Source of the DNA: an uncultured Clostridia bacterium
GTDB taxonomy: Bacteria > Bacillota > Clostridia > UBA1381
Direction of reading: 5' to 3'
Length of the DNA: 37,859 nt
NCBI GenBank assembly: GCA_904395315.1
Contig: CAJFNT010000098.1
Span: forward strand, 1 to 37,859
How positions within the stretch are numbered: position 1 is the first letter of the stretch; each line of letters begins with the position of its first letter. Position numbers and translations under genes: made by a program. Below the pieces are notes generated by a model. That model was not told where the DNA came from. It saw only the letters and a program-made list of their open reading frames with translations, and made no database searches. Positions 26,636-35,149 of the stretch are shown piece after piece.

Positions 26636-27629
26636 ATTCATATCGATTGTAATGCCAATATATAATGAAGAAAAATACATCGAAAAGTGTATTTTATCTT
26701 TGCTTAAGCAGGACTACCCATTAAAATACATGGAATGGATTTTTGTAGATGGTGGTTCGAACGATGGAACTGTAGATATTGTTAATGAATATATAGACAA
26801 ATATCCTATGTTAATTAAGTTACTTAACAATCCATATAAGACGGTACCATATGCTATGAATATAGGAATTAAAGAATCTTCCGGAGAGTATATTATTCGA
26901 TTAGATGCACATGCAGACTATGCAAAAGACTATATTTCTAAGTGCGTACATTATTTAGATACAACAGATGCGGACAATGTGGGGGGTATTGCAGAAACAA
27001 AAGGAAAAGGATTTGTTGGTAATACAATAGCAAAGATGCTTTCATCGAAGTTTGGAGTAGGAAATTCACAGTTTAGAACAAATGGGGGGAGCGGATACGT
27101 AGACACTGTTCCGTTTGGCGCTTTCCGAAAAGAAGTGTTCGATAATTATGGCGGATACGATGTTCGATTAACAAGAAATCAAGATAATGAAATGAATTAT
27201 CGTATTCGAAAAAATGGTGGCAAGATATACATGGCGGAAGATATTCACCTTATATATTATTGTCGTGATAGCATAAAAAGTATTGCGGATATGGCGATGA
27301 AAAATGGAATGTGGAATGTAATAACAATGAAATTGTGCCCCGGTTCGATGGGAATGCGACACTTTATACCATTGATTTTTGTGTTATCTATAATAATATT
27401 GAGTTGCTTGGGAATATTTGTAAAACCATGCCTTCATCTTTTGGGAGCAGAATTTTTGTTATATATTTTTCTTGATATTCTATTTTCAATTAAGAGTGGA
27501 ACGGGAATAAAGGAAGTGATGTTGCTTATAATATTGTTTCCGGTTTTCCACATTACATATGGAATTGGTTCAATAAAAGGAATAATAAAGTTGTTTTCTA
27601 AGGAATTCAAAGAAATTAGGAGGAGTTAA
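26625..27629 (+). CDS. Glycosyltransferase family 2 (ExoA-like) with C-terminal membrane helices
   Basis: A 334-aa protein with a GT-A fold: SIVMPIYNEEKYIEKCILSL, then IFVDGGSNDGTVDIV, the metal-binding DAHAD, PFGAFRKEVFDNYGGYDVRL and the acceptor-side NQDNEMNYRIRKNGG. Two or three hydrophobic segments at the end (FIPLIFVLSIIILSCLGIF and others) attach it to the membrane, as in ExoA-type enzymes. It adds a sugar to the lipid-linked repeat unit; donor unknown. The ATG overlaps the 3' end of the preceding gene. Confidence 0.92.
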   Translation: MDNKFISIVMPIYNEEKYIEKCILSLLKQDYPLKYMEWIFVDGGSNDGTVDIVNEYIDKYPMLIKLLNNPYKTVPYAMNIGIKESSGEYIIRLDAHADYAKDYISKCVHYLDTTDADNVGGIAETKGKGFVGNTIAKMLSSKFGVGNSQFRTNGGSGYVDTVPFGAFRKEVFDNYGGYDVRLTRNQDNEMNYRIRKNGGKIYMAEDIHLIYYCRDSIKSIADMAMKNGMWNVITMKLCPGSMGMRHFIPLIFVLSIIILSCLGIFVKPCLHLLGAEFLLYIFLDILFSIKSGTGIKEVMLLIILFPVFHITYGIGSIKGIIKLFSKEFKEIRRS

Positions 27630-27630
27630 A

Positions 27631-28953
27631 ATGTCTTTATATCAAAAGCTTGTTAACAGAGAAGAAAAACTGTCATTAATAGGTTTGGGATATGTGGGAA
27701 TGCCTATGGCAATTGCTTTTGCCAAAAAAAATATTAATGTGATTGGCTTTGATCTTAATAAGGAAAAAATTAATCTGTACAAATCGGGCATAGATCCTAC
27801 TAAAGAAGTAGGCAATGAGGCTATAAAGAATACAAATGTCGAATTTACAGCAGATGAAGAGTCATTACGTCAAGCTAAATTCCATATAGTGGCAGTGCCA
27901 ACCCCTGTAAATCTAGATCACACTCCTGACTTGACGCCGGTCATTAGCGCTTCTGAGATCATAGGTAGGAATCTCACAAAGGGAAGCGTTGTTGTATATG
28001 AATCTACTGTATATCCTGGATGTACGGAAGACATCTGTATTCCAATTTTGGAAAGAGAATCAGAAATGAAGTGCGGTAGTGATTTTAAGGTAGGCTATAG
28101 TCCAGAGAGAATTAATCCTGGAGATAAAGTGCATCGACTTGAAAACATACATAAAATTGTATCAGGTATAGACAAAGATTCTTTAGAAGAAATAAAAAAT
28201 ATATATGACATTGTAATTGAAGTGGGTACATATCCCGTTTCTAATATAAGAACGGCAGAGGCGGTTAAAGTTGTCGAAAACAGTCAGCGAGACATTAACA
28301 TTGCATTTATGAATGAGCTTGCAATGATATTTGATCGAATGGATATAGATACAAATGAAGTTGTAGATGGCATGAATACAAAATGGAATGCACTTGGTTT
28401 TCGCCCAGGATTGGTAGGAGGGCATTGTATAGGTGTTGATCCATATTACTTCACATATGAAGCTGAAAAACTGGGATATCATAGTCAAATTATTCTTAAT
28501 GGACGTATTGTCAATGATGGTATGGGAAAATTTGTTGCCGATGCAGCAATTAAAAAGATGATTGAATCAGGACAAGCACCGAAAAAATCAAAGGTAGCTA
28601 TTCTTGGGTTGACATTCAAGGAAAATTGTCCTGATATAAGAAATAGTAAAGTAGATGATATAATTAAGCGTTTAAATGAATATGGAATAGAGCCAATTGT
28701 GGCTGATTGCTGGGCAAGTGAACAAGATGCAAAGCGTGAGTATGGTGTGAGGTTGACAAAACTTGAGGATATTAAGAATGTGAATTGTGTGATTATGGCA
28801 GTTGCGCATAATGAGTATAGGGCATTGAGCTTATCAGATATAAAGAGACTATTTGCTCCGGGAGAAGACTGTGAAAAAGTATTGGTCGACGTAAAAGGAA
28901 TATTTAAGGTATCCGATCTTGATAAGTCTGGCATGAGGTATTGGAGACTTTGA
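27631..28953 (+). CDS. TviB/WbpO-type UDP-N-acetylhexosamine 6-dehydrogenase
   Basis: A 440-aa NAD-dependent enzyme that oxidises C6 of a nucleotide sugar to a carboxylate, giving a uronic acid. It has an N-terminal Rossmann motif (LIGLGYVGMPMAIAFAKK), VPTPVN and PDLTPVISASEIIG, VVYESTVYPGCTEDICIPIL, YSPERINPGDKVHRLENI, the catalytic Cys at about 266 in GGHCIGVDPYY and LGLTFKENCPDIRNSK. Block by block this matches remembered TviB (Vi antigen, UDP-GlcNAc to UDP-GlcNAcA) better than UDP-glucose dehydrogenase, but TviB and WbpO substrates cannot be separated by eye. The product would supply an acidic sugar to the polymer. Confidence 0.9.
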   Translation: MSLYQKLVNREEKLSLIGLGYVGMPMAIAFAKKNINVIGFDLNKEKINLYKSGIDPTKEVGNEAIKNTNVEFTADEESLRQAKFHIVAVPTPVNLDHTPDLTPVISASEIIGRNLTKGSVVVYESTVYPGCTEDICIPILERESEMKCGSDFKVGYSPERINPGDKVHRLENIHKIVSGIDKDSLEEIKNIYDIVIEVGTYPVSNIRTAEAVKVVENSQRDINIAFMNELAMIFDRMDIDTNEVVDGMNTKWNALGFRPGLVGGHCIGVDPYYFTYEAEKLGYHSQIILNGRIVNDGMGKFVADAAIKKMIESGQAPKKSKVAILGLTFKENCPDIRNSKVDDIIKRLNEYGIEPIVADCWASEQDAKREYGVRLTKLEDIKNVNCVIMAVAHNEYRALSLSDIKRLFAPGEDCEKVLVDVKGIFKVSDLDKSGMRYWRL

Positions 28954-29996
28954 TGAAGTATAAGGTATGTATAATAGGTCATTTTGGGTTTAGGAAACAA
29001 ATGTTTGATGGTCAAACTGTAAAAACGAAAATAATTGCAGACGAGTTAGAAAATAATTTTGGAAAAAATAAAGTCCTAAAAGTAGATACTGCAGGTGGTG
29101 TAAAAAGAGCTTTAGATATTCTGGTGAGTTGCATTAGATTCTTTCAGGAATCAGATAATATAATAATGCTTCCTGCGCATAATGGGTTGCTTATACTTAC
29201 ACCTATGCTGTATTTCTTTAATCTAATTTTTAGAAAAAGGCTTCACTATATTGTTATTGGAGGATGGTTGCCTGACTATTTAAAACAACATCAATTAGTA
29301 AAGAGGCTGTTAAAGAAATTTTATAGGATATATGTTGAAACTCCAATTATGAAAAAAAATCTTTTAGGGCAACGGTTTAGCAATATTGAGATATTATATA
29401 ATTGTAAAAGATTAAAGATTATGGATGAGCGAAGTATAAATCATGAATATAAGGAGCCATATAAGCTATGCACATTTTCAAGAGTAATGAAAGAAAAAGG
29501 AATAGAAGATGCGATAGATTCTGTAATAAAAGTGAATGAGAATATGAGACGAGTAGTGTGCTGTTTGGACATATATGGTCAAATAGATGAAGAATATAGA
29601 GAAAGATTTGAAATGTTGAAAGATAAATTCCCGAAATATATAAAATATAAGGGCGTTGTTGATTTCAATACAACAACAGAAACATTAAAAGAGTACTACG
29701 CACTTTTGTTTCCTACGCATTTTAAAACGGAAGGGATCCCGGGGACAATAATTGATGCGTTGGCTGCGGGTATTCCTACAGTAGCTCATAGTTGGGATTC
29801 TGCGGATCTGATGGTTGAACAAAAAGAAACGGGTATAATTTATCCGTGTGAAGAAGCAAGTGATCTGCAAGAGGCTATATTGTGGATATTAGGATGTAAT
29901 AAAGATATTATTAAATACAAAAAAGCTGCATTGGAGAAAGCGAATAGTTTTATTCCGGAAAATGCTTTAAATGGATTAATAAATAATTTGAAATAA
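28953..29996 (+). CDS. Glycosyltransferase, GT4-like (GT-B fold)
   Basis: A 347-aa protein. The C-terminal donor domain is recognisable: LCTFSRVMKEKGIEDAIDSV, LDIYGQIDEEYRE, YALLFPTHFKTEGIPGTIID and ALAAGIPTVAHSWDS, which hold the E-x7-E-like element of retaining GT4 enzymes. The N-terminal half is more divergent (KVCIIGHFGFRKQMFDGQTV). The start is the ATG whose A is the last base of the dehydrogenase TGA stop, seven bases after GGAG. Donor and linkage unknown. Confidence 0.87.
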   Translation: MKYKVCIIGHFGFRKQMFDGQTVKTKIIADELENNFGKNKVLKVDTAGGVKRALDILVSCIRFFQESDNIIMLPAHNGLLILTPMLYFFNLIFRKRLHYIVIGGWLPDYLKQHQLVKRLLKKFYRIYVETPIMKKNLLGQRFSNIEILYNCKRLKIMDERSINHEYKEPYKLCTFSRVMKEKGIEDAIDSVIKVNENMRRVVCCLDIYGQIDEEYRERFEMLKDKFPKYIKYKGVVDFNTTTETLKEYYALLFPTHFKTEGIPGTIIDALAAGIPTVAHSWDSADLMVEQKETGIIYPCEEASDLQEAILWILGCNKDIIKYKKAALEKANSFIPENALNGLINNLK

Positions 29997-30015
29997 TGCC
30001 AGAAAGGATGAAGTT

Positions 30016-31107
30016 TTGAAAAGGTTATTATGTATTGTTGCGAACATGAATGCCGGTGGCGCTGAGACATTTTTGATGAAAATATACAGGAATATTGACA
30101 GAAATAAATATCAATTTGACTTTTGTGTAAATACTGAACAAAACTATTATCAAAATGAAATCCGTGAAATGGGTGGAAGGATATATGTTATTCCGGCTAA
30201 GTCAGAGTCGATAGTAAAATATATTGTATCATTAAAGAGTTTGATAAAAAATAATGAATATAAGTATGTTATAAGAGTAAATGAACATTCTCTTTCAGTT
30301 ATTGACTTGCTGATAGCCAAAAGCGGTGGAGCCGAAAAATTGATAATGCGGTCAAGTAACGCAGATAGCGCCGGCTTGTTTACAAGATTATTACATAAAA
30401 TGTTTAAATTTTTACCGATGCATGTTCCTGATGTAAAAATTGCTCCGTCAAAAAAATCGGCAGAATATACATTTGGAAAAAGTTTGGTAAAACGAGATAA
30501 GGTCGTTATACTTCATAATGGTCTTGACGTCTCGAAGTTTAATTTTTCAGAAGATATCAGAAATAAATATAGAAATAATCTTGAAATAAATGACGAAATT
30601 GTAGTAGGTCATATTGGTAGATTTTTTGAACAAAAAAATCATATGTTCCTAATAGATGTTTTTAATGAGATTTTAAAGATAGAACCAAATGCAGTTTTAT
30701 TATTGATAGGAGAAGGTGAACTAAAGAATTCAGTACTTGAGAAGGTAAATAAATTAGGAATAAGCAGAAACGTTAGATTCCTTGGGCTTCGCTCAGATGT
30801 GAATAATTTGCTAATGGCAATGGATGTATTTTTATTTCCTTCTTTGTTTGAGGGTATGCCCAATACTGTTATCGAAGCGCAGGCTACAGGATTACCTTGC
30901 CTTATATCCGATTCAATAACTGATGAAGCAAATATAACGGGAAGAGTTACATACTACTCATTAAAGCGATCATCAAAGGAATGGGCTGAAAAATGTTTGT
31001 TCATTGCACAAAGCAATGAATCAAGAAATATAGGAAGCATTTTCTTTGAGAATGGGTATGATATACAGTCAGTGACTAAGAAATTTCAAGATATAGTATT
31101 TAACTAG
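30016..31107 (+). CDS. Glycosyltransferase, GT4 family (EpsF-like)
   Basis: A 363-aa GT-B enzyme starting from a TTG codon seven bases after AAAGGA: MKRLLCIVANMNAGGAETFLMKIYR, the usual opening of EpsF/CapM-like transferases. The donor site has VVGHIGRFFEQKNHMFLID, LLLIGEGELKNSV, VRFLGLRSDVNNLL and FPSLFEGMPNTVIEAQATGLP. It acts on the cytoplasmic face to extend the lipid-linked repeat unit. The donor cannot be read from sequence. It is followed by a 55-base gap with a weak hairpin (GTAATG/CATTAC) before the acyltransferase. Confidence 0.93.
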   Translation: MKRLLCIVANMNAGGAETFLMKIYRNIDRNKYQFDFCVNTEQNYYQNEIREMGGRIYVIPAKSESIVKYIVSLKSLIKNNEYKYVIRVNEHSLSVIDLLIAKSGGAEKLIMRSSNADSAGLFTRLLHKMFKFLPMHVPDVKIAPSKKSAEYTFGKSLVKRDKVVILHNGLDVSKFNFSEDIRNKYRNNLEINDEIVVGHIGRFFEQKNHMFLIDVFNEILKIEPNAVLLLIGEGELKNSVLEKVNKLGISRNVRFLGLRSDVNNLLMAMDVFLFPSLFEGMPNTVIEAQATGLPCLISDSITDEANITGRVTYYSLKRSSKEWAEKCLFIAQSNESRNIGSIFFENGYDIQSVTKKFQDIVFN

Positions 31108-31162
31108 ATATAGATGTAATGGGTTTTTGCATTACCATAAAACCATTGGAGGTGTATATTAA

Positions 31163-31723
31163 GTGCAGCTAAAAAAATTAATAGGATATTCCGTTTATAT
31201 TTTTTTTGCAAAGTATTTACCCGTATCATATAGAAAACCAATAGGTAATCTTAGTAGAAAAATAAGGGGATGGTGTGGACACCTCATTCTTGATCAATGT
31301 GGCTGTAATGTTAATATTGAAAGAGGTGCGAACTTCTCGCCGAATGTTAAAATTGGAGATAATTCTGGACTGGGAATCAATTCCCAGATAAGCTCTGGAA
31401 CAATGATAGGTAAAAATGTTATGATGGGACCGGAAGTTATAGTTTATACAAGTAATCATGAATTTTCGAGAACAGATATTCCTATGAATGAGCAAGGGAT
31501 GCAAAAAATAAAACCTGTCATAATTGGTGACGATGTATGGATAGGTGGAAGGGTTATTATATTACCAGGGGTGACTATCGGTAATGGGGCGATTGTTGGA
31601 GCAGGTGCAGTGGTGACACGTGATGTTCCTGAGTACGCTATAGTAGGAGGCGTACCGGCAAAGGTAATAAAAATGAGGACTCAGAATAGCGCACATCTTA
31701 ATAGTTATGGTAATTGTTTGTAA
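31163..31723 (+). CDS. Left-handed beta-helix (hexapeptide) O-acyltransferase
   Basis: A 186-aa protein of the WcaF/NodL-like acetyltransferase group with hexapeptide repeats: [20 protein letters not shown], the catalytic His in [15 protein letters not shown], then [39 protein letters not shown] and the typical ending [10 protein letters not shown]. It most likely acetylates a sugar of the repeat unit. The GTG start is ten bases after GGAGG. Confidence 0.92.
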   Translation: MQLKKLIGYSVYIFFAKYLPVSYRKPIGNLSRKIRGWCGHLILDQCGCNVNIERGANFSPNVKIGDNSGLGINSQISSGTMIGKNVMMGPEVIVYTSNHEFSRTDIPMNEQGMQKIKPVIIGDDVWIGGRVIILPGVTIGNGAIVGAGAVVTRDVPEYAIVGGVPAKVIKMRTQNSAHLNSYGNCL

Positions 31724-31755
31724 TGCCTAGTGGGATGATTTATAAAGAGGATAAA

Positions 31756-32979
31756 ATGCAGCAGATAAGTAAAAAAAAGAATTGGATAGAAAAAATATTT
31801 GATTTTTTCTTTGTGATGTATGTAGTATTTGTATTTTGTTTTAATGATAGTGTGGAATATAATATATTTATATATGTGGCATTGGCTGGTTGTGTAGGAG
31901 CGGCAATTCTAACGTTTGCATTAAATATTAAAAAAATGTCATTTCCTAAAATATTAGTTTTAATGCTATTGTATTTGGGGTATTGCTATGCGAGCAGTTT
32001 ATGGGCGTGGAATTCTTATTTTGTGTTAGACAGAGCATCTACAGTGTTTCAGTTAATTTTAATAGCAATAGTATTTTCAACATATTTTGTTTATAGAGAA
32101 AATGTGGAGTTGATTTTTAAAACAATAATGATTGGTGGTGTGGTCTCATCTATTTATGTTATAGCGTCGTACGGTGGATTGTCGTCATTCTATGCAGAGG
32201 CATCAAGAGAAGGAGAACGACTGGGCGGGGAAGTAGGGCAGGTAAATAGTTTAGGGCTGTATGCATCATATGCTCTTGTTATATTATTTTACTATGCATT
32301 TTATAAAAAGAAACCAATACTTTATCCTGTTATGATAATACCATTTCTTGTTGCGATGGGATCAGGGAGCAGAAAAGCTCTGTTGTCAATAATGCTTGGG
32401 ATAGGAGTTTTGTTGATTTTGTCACAGAGCACTCAAAAAAAGAATATACCTAAGATGGTTGGTAAATTTATTTTAACAATTGTCTGTTGTGCAGTCATTG
32501 TCTATTTTGTCATGAAATTGCCTATAATGAGCACGATAAGCGATAGAATGGAAGGGCTATTAAAAACACTAAGCGGAGACGAGGGAGATAGTTCTTCAAT
32601 CGTACGACAAAAGATGATAGAAGGTGGAATAAAGCAGTTTATGAGAACGCCAATATTCGGTATAGGACTTAACAATGCACAGATAGTTAACGGAATGTAT
32701 ACAGGTAGATACGTATATTTACATAATGACTATATAGAGCAGCTTGTTAATTTAGGGGTGGTTGGTGTTGCAATGTATTATGGTGTTATTGCATACACTC
32801 TTATTAATCACATAAAACTACTAAGAACGAAAAATAGTACAGTGTATTTATCATTAGTTCTGATGCTGGTGTTTCTTGTAAATTTGGTTGGCAGTGTAAA
32901 TTATTATAGTAAATTAACGTATATATTCATAACTTTATGGATATCAGTGACATACATAATGAAGAAAAGAGTGAGTTAA
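31756..32979 (+). CDS. Wzy-like polysaccharide polymerase / O-antigen ligase family protein
   Basis: A 407-aa membrane protein with about ten hydrophobic helices and the large extracytoplasmic loop of the O-antigen ligase/polymerase family: LVLDRAST-like early loop, GSGSRKALLSIMLG, and TPIFGIGLNNAQ followed by YLHNDYIEQLVNLGVVG, whose H-N-D-Y element is the family hallmark. It is probably the repeat-unit polymerase, because a Wzx flippase is encoded nearby. The ATG at 31756 is preceded by AGAGGATAAA; upstream in-frame ATGs (31714, 31735) have poor sites. Its stop shares one base with the next start (TAATG). Confidence 0.87.
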   Translation: MQQISKKKNWIEKIFDFFFVMYVVFVFCFNDSVEYNIFIYVALAGCVGAAILTFALNIKKMSFPKILVLMLLYLGYCYASSLWAWNSYFVLDRASTVFQLILIAIVFSTYFVYRENVELIFKTIMIGGVVSSIYVIASYGGLSSFYAEASREGERLGGEVGQVNSLGLYASYALVILFYYAFYKKKPILYPVMIIPFLVAMGSGSRKALLSIMLGIGVLLILSQSTQKKNIPKMVGKFILTIVCCAVIVYFVMKLPIMSTISDRMEGLLKTLSGDEGDSSSIVRQKMIEGGIKQFMRTPIFGIGLNNAQIVNGMYTGRYVYLHNDYIEQLVNLGVVGVAMYYGVIAYTLINHIKLLRTKNSTVYLSLVLMLVFLVNLVGSVNYYSKLTYIFITLWISVTYIMKKRVS

Positions 32980-33890
32980 TGTTAAAAAAAATTATTGGAG
33001 TAATACAGGAGCCTTCGAAATGGCCTTTATATTTATCAATATTTCGTATTTATGATTGGATGCCTGATAAAGCTTATCTCAAGATGATGTACAGACTCAA
33101 GATGAATAAAAAGCTTGATCTGTCAAATCCTCAAACATTGAATGAAAAGCTGCAATGGTTGAAGCTTTATGATCGTAAACCGGAATATACCATGATGGTC
33201 GATAAATATGCGGTTCGGAAATACATTGCCGATAAGCTGGGTGAAGAATACCTTATACCGTTGCTCGGAGTGTGGAATGATCCCAGTGAAATAGATTTCG
33301 ACAAGCTACCGGATCAGTTTGTATTGAAGTGTAATCATAATTCGGGATTGGGAATGTGTATTTGCAAGGATAAATCATCGCTTGATATTAAAAAAGTAAA
33401 GAAGGATTTGAGGAAGGGTCTAAAACAGAATTATTATAAATATGGCAGAGAGTGGCCGTACAAGGATGTACCTAGGAAAATTATTGCTGAAAAATATATG
33501 ACTGACAGTGATCATTCCAACTCTTTTACAGATTATAAATTTTATTGCTTTAATGGAAGAGTGGATTGCGTATTGATGTGTATTGGTAGAAATACCGGTA
33601 ATACAAAATTCTATTTCTTTGATAAGCAATGGAATTTAAAACGTTATAATAAATTAGGGAGAATGGCACCTGAGGGATTTACACTGCCTAAACCGCCATA
33701 CATTGACGAAATGTTTGATATAGCAAAAAAATTATCAGTCGGCTTTCCGTATGTGCGTGTAGATTTGTATTCAACAGAAGATCATGTGTATTTTGGAGAA
33801 TTGACACTTTTTCCGGATAGTGGTTTTGACGCAAACCGGATGCCGGAAATTGATAAAATGTTTGGTGATATGGTTATACTAAATAAATAA
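32979..33890 (+). CDS. TupA-like ATP-grasp family protein
   Basis: A 303-aa protein of the TupA-like ATP-grasp family, named after the teichuronopeptide synthesis protein of alkaliphilic Bacillus. Recognisable blocks are NPQTLNEKLQWLKLYDRKPEY, VDKYAVRKYIADKLGEEYLIP, FVLKCNHNSGLGMCI, IIAEKYM, DYKFYCFNGRVDCVL, VRVDLYSTEDHVYFGELTLFPDSGF. ATP-grasp enzymes form amide or peptide bonds through an acyl-phosphate, so a role in attaching an amino acid to a sugar carboxylate is plausible; no function is proven for most family members. It is richer in GC than its neighbours. The remains of a second copy lie downstream at 34892-35086. Confidence 0.86.
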   Translation: MLKKIIGVIQEPSKWPLYLSIFRIYDWMPDKAYLKMMYRLKMNKKLDLSNPQTLNEKLQWLKLYDRKPEYTMMVDKYAVRKYIADKLGEEYLIPLLGVWNDPSEIDFDKLPDQFVLKCNHNSGLGMCICKDKSSLDIKKVKKDLRKGLKQNYYKYGREWPYKDVPRKIIAEKYMTDSDHSNSFTDYKFYCFNGRVDCVLMCIGRNTGNTKFYFFDKQWNLKRYNKLGRMAPEGFTLPKPPYIDEMFDIAKKLSVGFPYVRVDLYSTEDHVYFGELTLFPDSGFDANRMPEIDKMFGDMVILNK

Positions 33891-33916
33891 AAGAAATTGA
33901 AGGAGAATGTAATCTT

Positions 33917-34891
33917 ATGAATAAAATAGGTTTTGTAATTAGTCATAAAAATAATGAAAAAAGACGTGCATTATTGCCAAACGACATAAAGAAAAATGTA
34001 AAAAACCACAATAGGTTGTATATTGAAAATGGATATGGTAAATCAATAGGCATAGAAGATGAAGAATATATGGAGTGTGGATGTAATATTGTGTCTAGGG
34101 AAGAGGCTTTAAGATGTGATGTCATTGTGGATGTAAAACTAGGAGATGCAGAATACATAAAGGAAATAGAAAATAAAGTACTATTTGGATGGGCACATGC
34201 AGTACAGGGCGTTGATTTTACAACGTATGCGATGAAGATGAATCATACTGTAATAGCATGGGAAGAAATGTATGAGGACAATAGATATATTTTGTATCGT
34301 AACAGAGAGATTGCTGGTGAAGCAGCGATTTTACATGCGTTTAGATATTGTGGAAAAATGCCCTATGATTGCAAAGTAGCTGTTTTAGGAAATGGTCAAA
34401 CCGCAAAAGGGGCACTTAGGATGCTCAATGGTTTAGGAGCCAAGGTAGATCAATATGGACGAAAACTAGAAGATTTGTTTAAAAAAAATATGTATAATTA
34501 TGATGTGTTAGTAAATTGTATAATGTGGGACACATTAAGAAGTGATAGAATTATCTATAAGGATGATTTATTAAAAATGAAAAAAGGTACACTAATTATA
34601 GATGTCAGTTGTGATAAAAGTCTAGAAATAGAAACATCATTTCCAACAACAATAGATAATCCGGTATATGAAGTCAATGGTGTAATACATTATGTGGTTG
34701 ATAACACACCTGCTATGTATCCAAATACCGTAACTAAAGTTCTTAGTAAGGAAATATCAAAATACATTGATTTTCTAGTTATGGATAACTATCCAAGTAC
34801 TATTGAGAATGCAACAGTTATTAGAAATGGACATATACTACAAGATAGTATTAGAGAGTTTAGAACCAGAAGAGGATTGTTTTGTAAATAA
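33917..34891 (+). CDS. N5-(carboxyethyl)ornithine synthase-like dehydrogenase
   Basis: A 324-aa protein of the alanine dehydrogenase/transhydrogenase-like fold. It resembles the Lactococcus enzyme that reductively couples pyruvate to the side-chain amine of ornithine or lysine using NADPH. The N-terminal half has GFVISHKNNEKRRALLPNDI, NGYGKSIGIEDEEYMECGC and VLFGWAHAVQG. A Rossmann motif follows: VAVLGNGQTAKGALRMLNGLG, then GTLIIDVSCDKSLEIETS and YVVDNTPAMYPNTVT. Family assignment rests on remembered similarity; related domains also occur in lysine-pathway dehydrogenases. Inside a polysaccharide operon it probably makes an N-carboxyethyl amino acid to decorate the glycan. RBS AAGGAG. Confidence 0.75.
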   Translation: MNKIGFVISHKNNEKRRALLPNDIKKNVKNHNRLYIENGYGKSIGIEDEEYMECGCNIVSREEALRCDVIVDVKLGDAEYIKEIENKVLFGWAHAVQGVDFTTYAMKMNHTVIAWEEMYEDNRYILYRNREIAGEAAILHAFRYCGKMPYDCKVAVLGNGQTAKGALRMLNGLGAKVDQYGRKLEDLFKKNMYNYDVLVNCIMWDTLRSDRIIYKDDLLKMKKGTLIIDVSCDKSLEIETSFPTTIDNPVYEVNGVIHYVVDNTPAMYPNTVTKVLSKEISKYIDFLVMDNYPSTIENATVIRNGHILQDSIREFRTRRGLFCK

Positions 34892-35086
34892 TATATTACC
34901 ACAAAGAATAGTGATGATTTCAAAAAAGATTTGGCCTTTTCCAGAATAGATTTTTATGTAATTAATAATCATATTTATTTTGGTGAGATAACATTTTATC
35001 CTGCATCGGGCTTTACTCCTTTTGAACCAGATGAATGGGATTATAAGTTAGGTAATTTAATTGATATAAATATGATGGTAAAGTAA
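34892..35086 (+). pseudogene. Remnant of a second TupA-like ATP-grasp gene (C-terminal ~64 codons)
   Basis: Directly after, and in frame with, the stop of the carboxyethyl synthase gene is an open stretch ending at TAA (35084-35086). It reads DLAFSRIDFYVINNHIYFGE then ITFYPASGFTPFEPDEWDYK. This aligns with the C-terminus of the upstream TupA-like protein (VRVDLYSTEDHVYFGELTLF) and with the usual family ending. It has no start or ribosome binding site and only about a fifth of the protein, so it is a leftover, probably from recombination that brought in the preceding gene. Confidence 0.75.
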
Positions 35087-35149
35087 AATTATGTTGTTAG
35101 CATAAGTCAATAAATAAAGTTTGAAATACTAAGCACTATGAGGTGTTAT

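Noticed and set aside
31114-31160. Terminator between the GT4 gene and the acyltransferase gene
   Set aside because: The GTAATG/CATTAC stem is only six pairs and has no T-run after it; the operon appears to continue.
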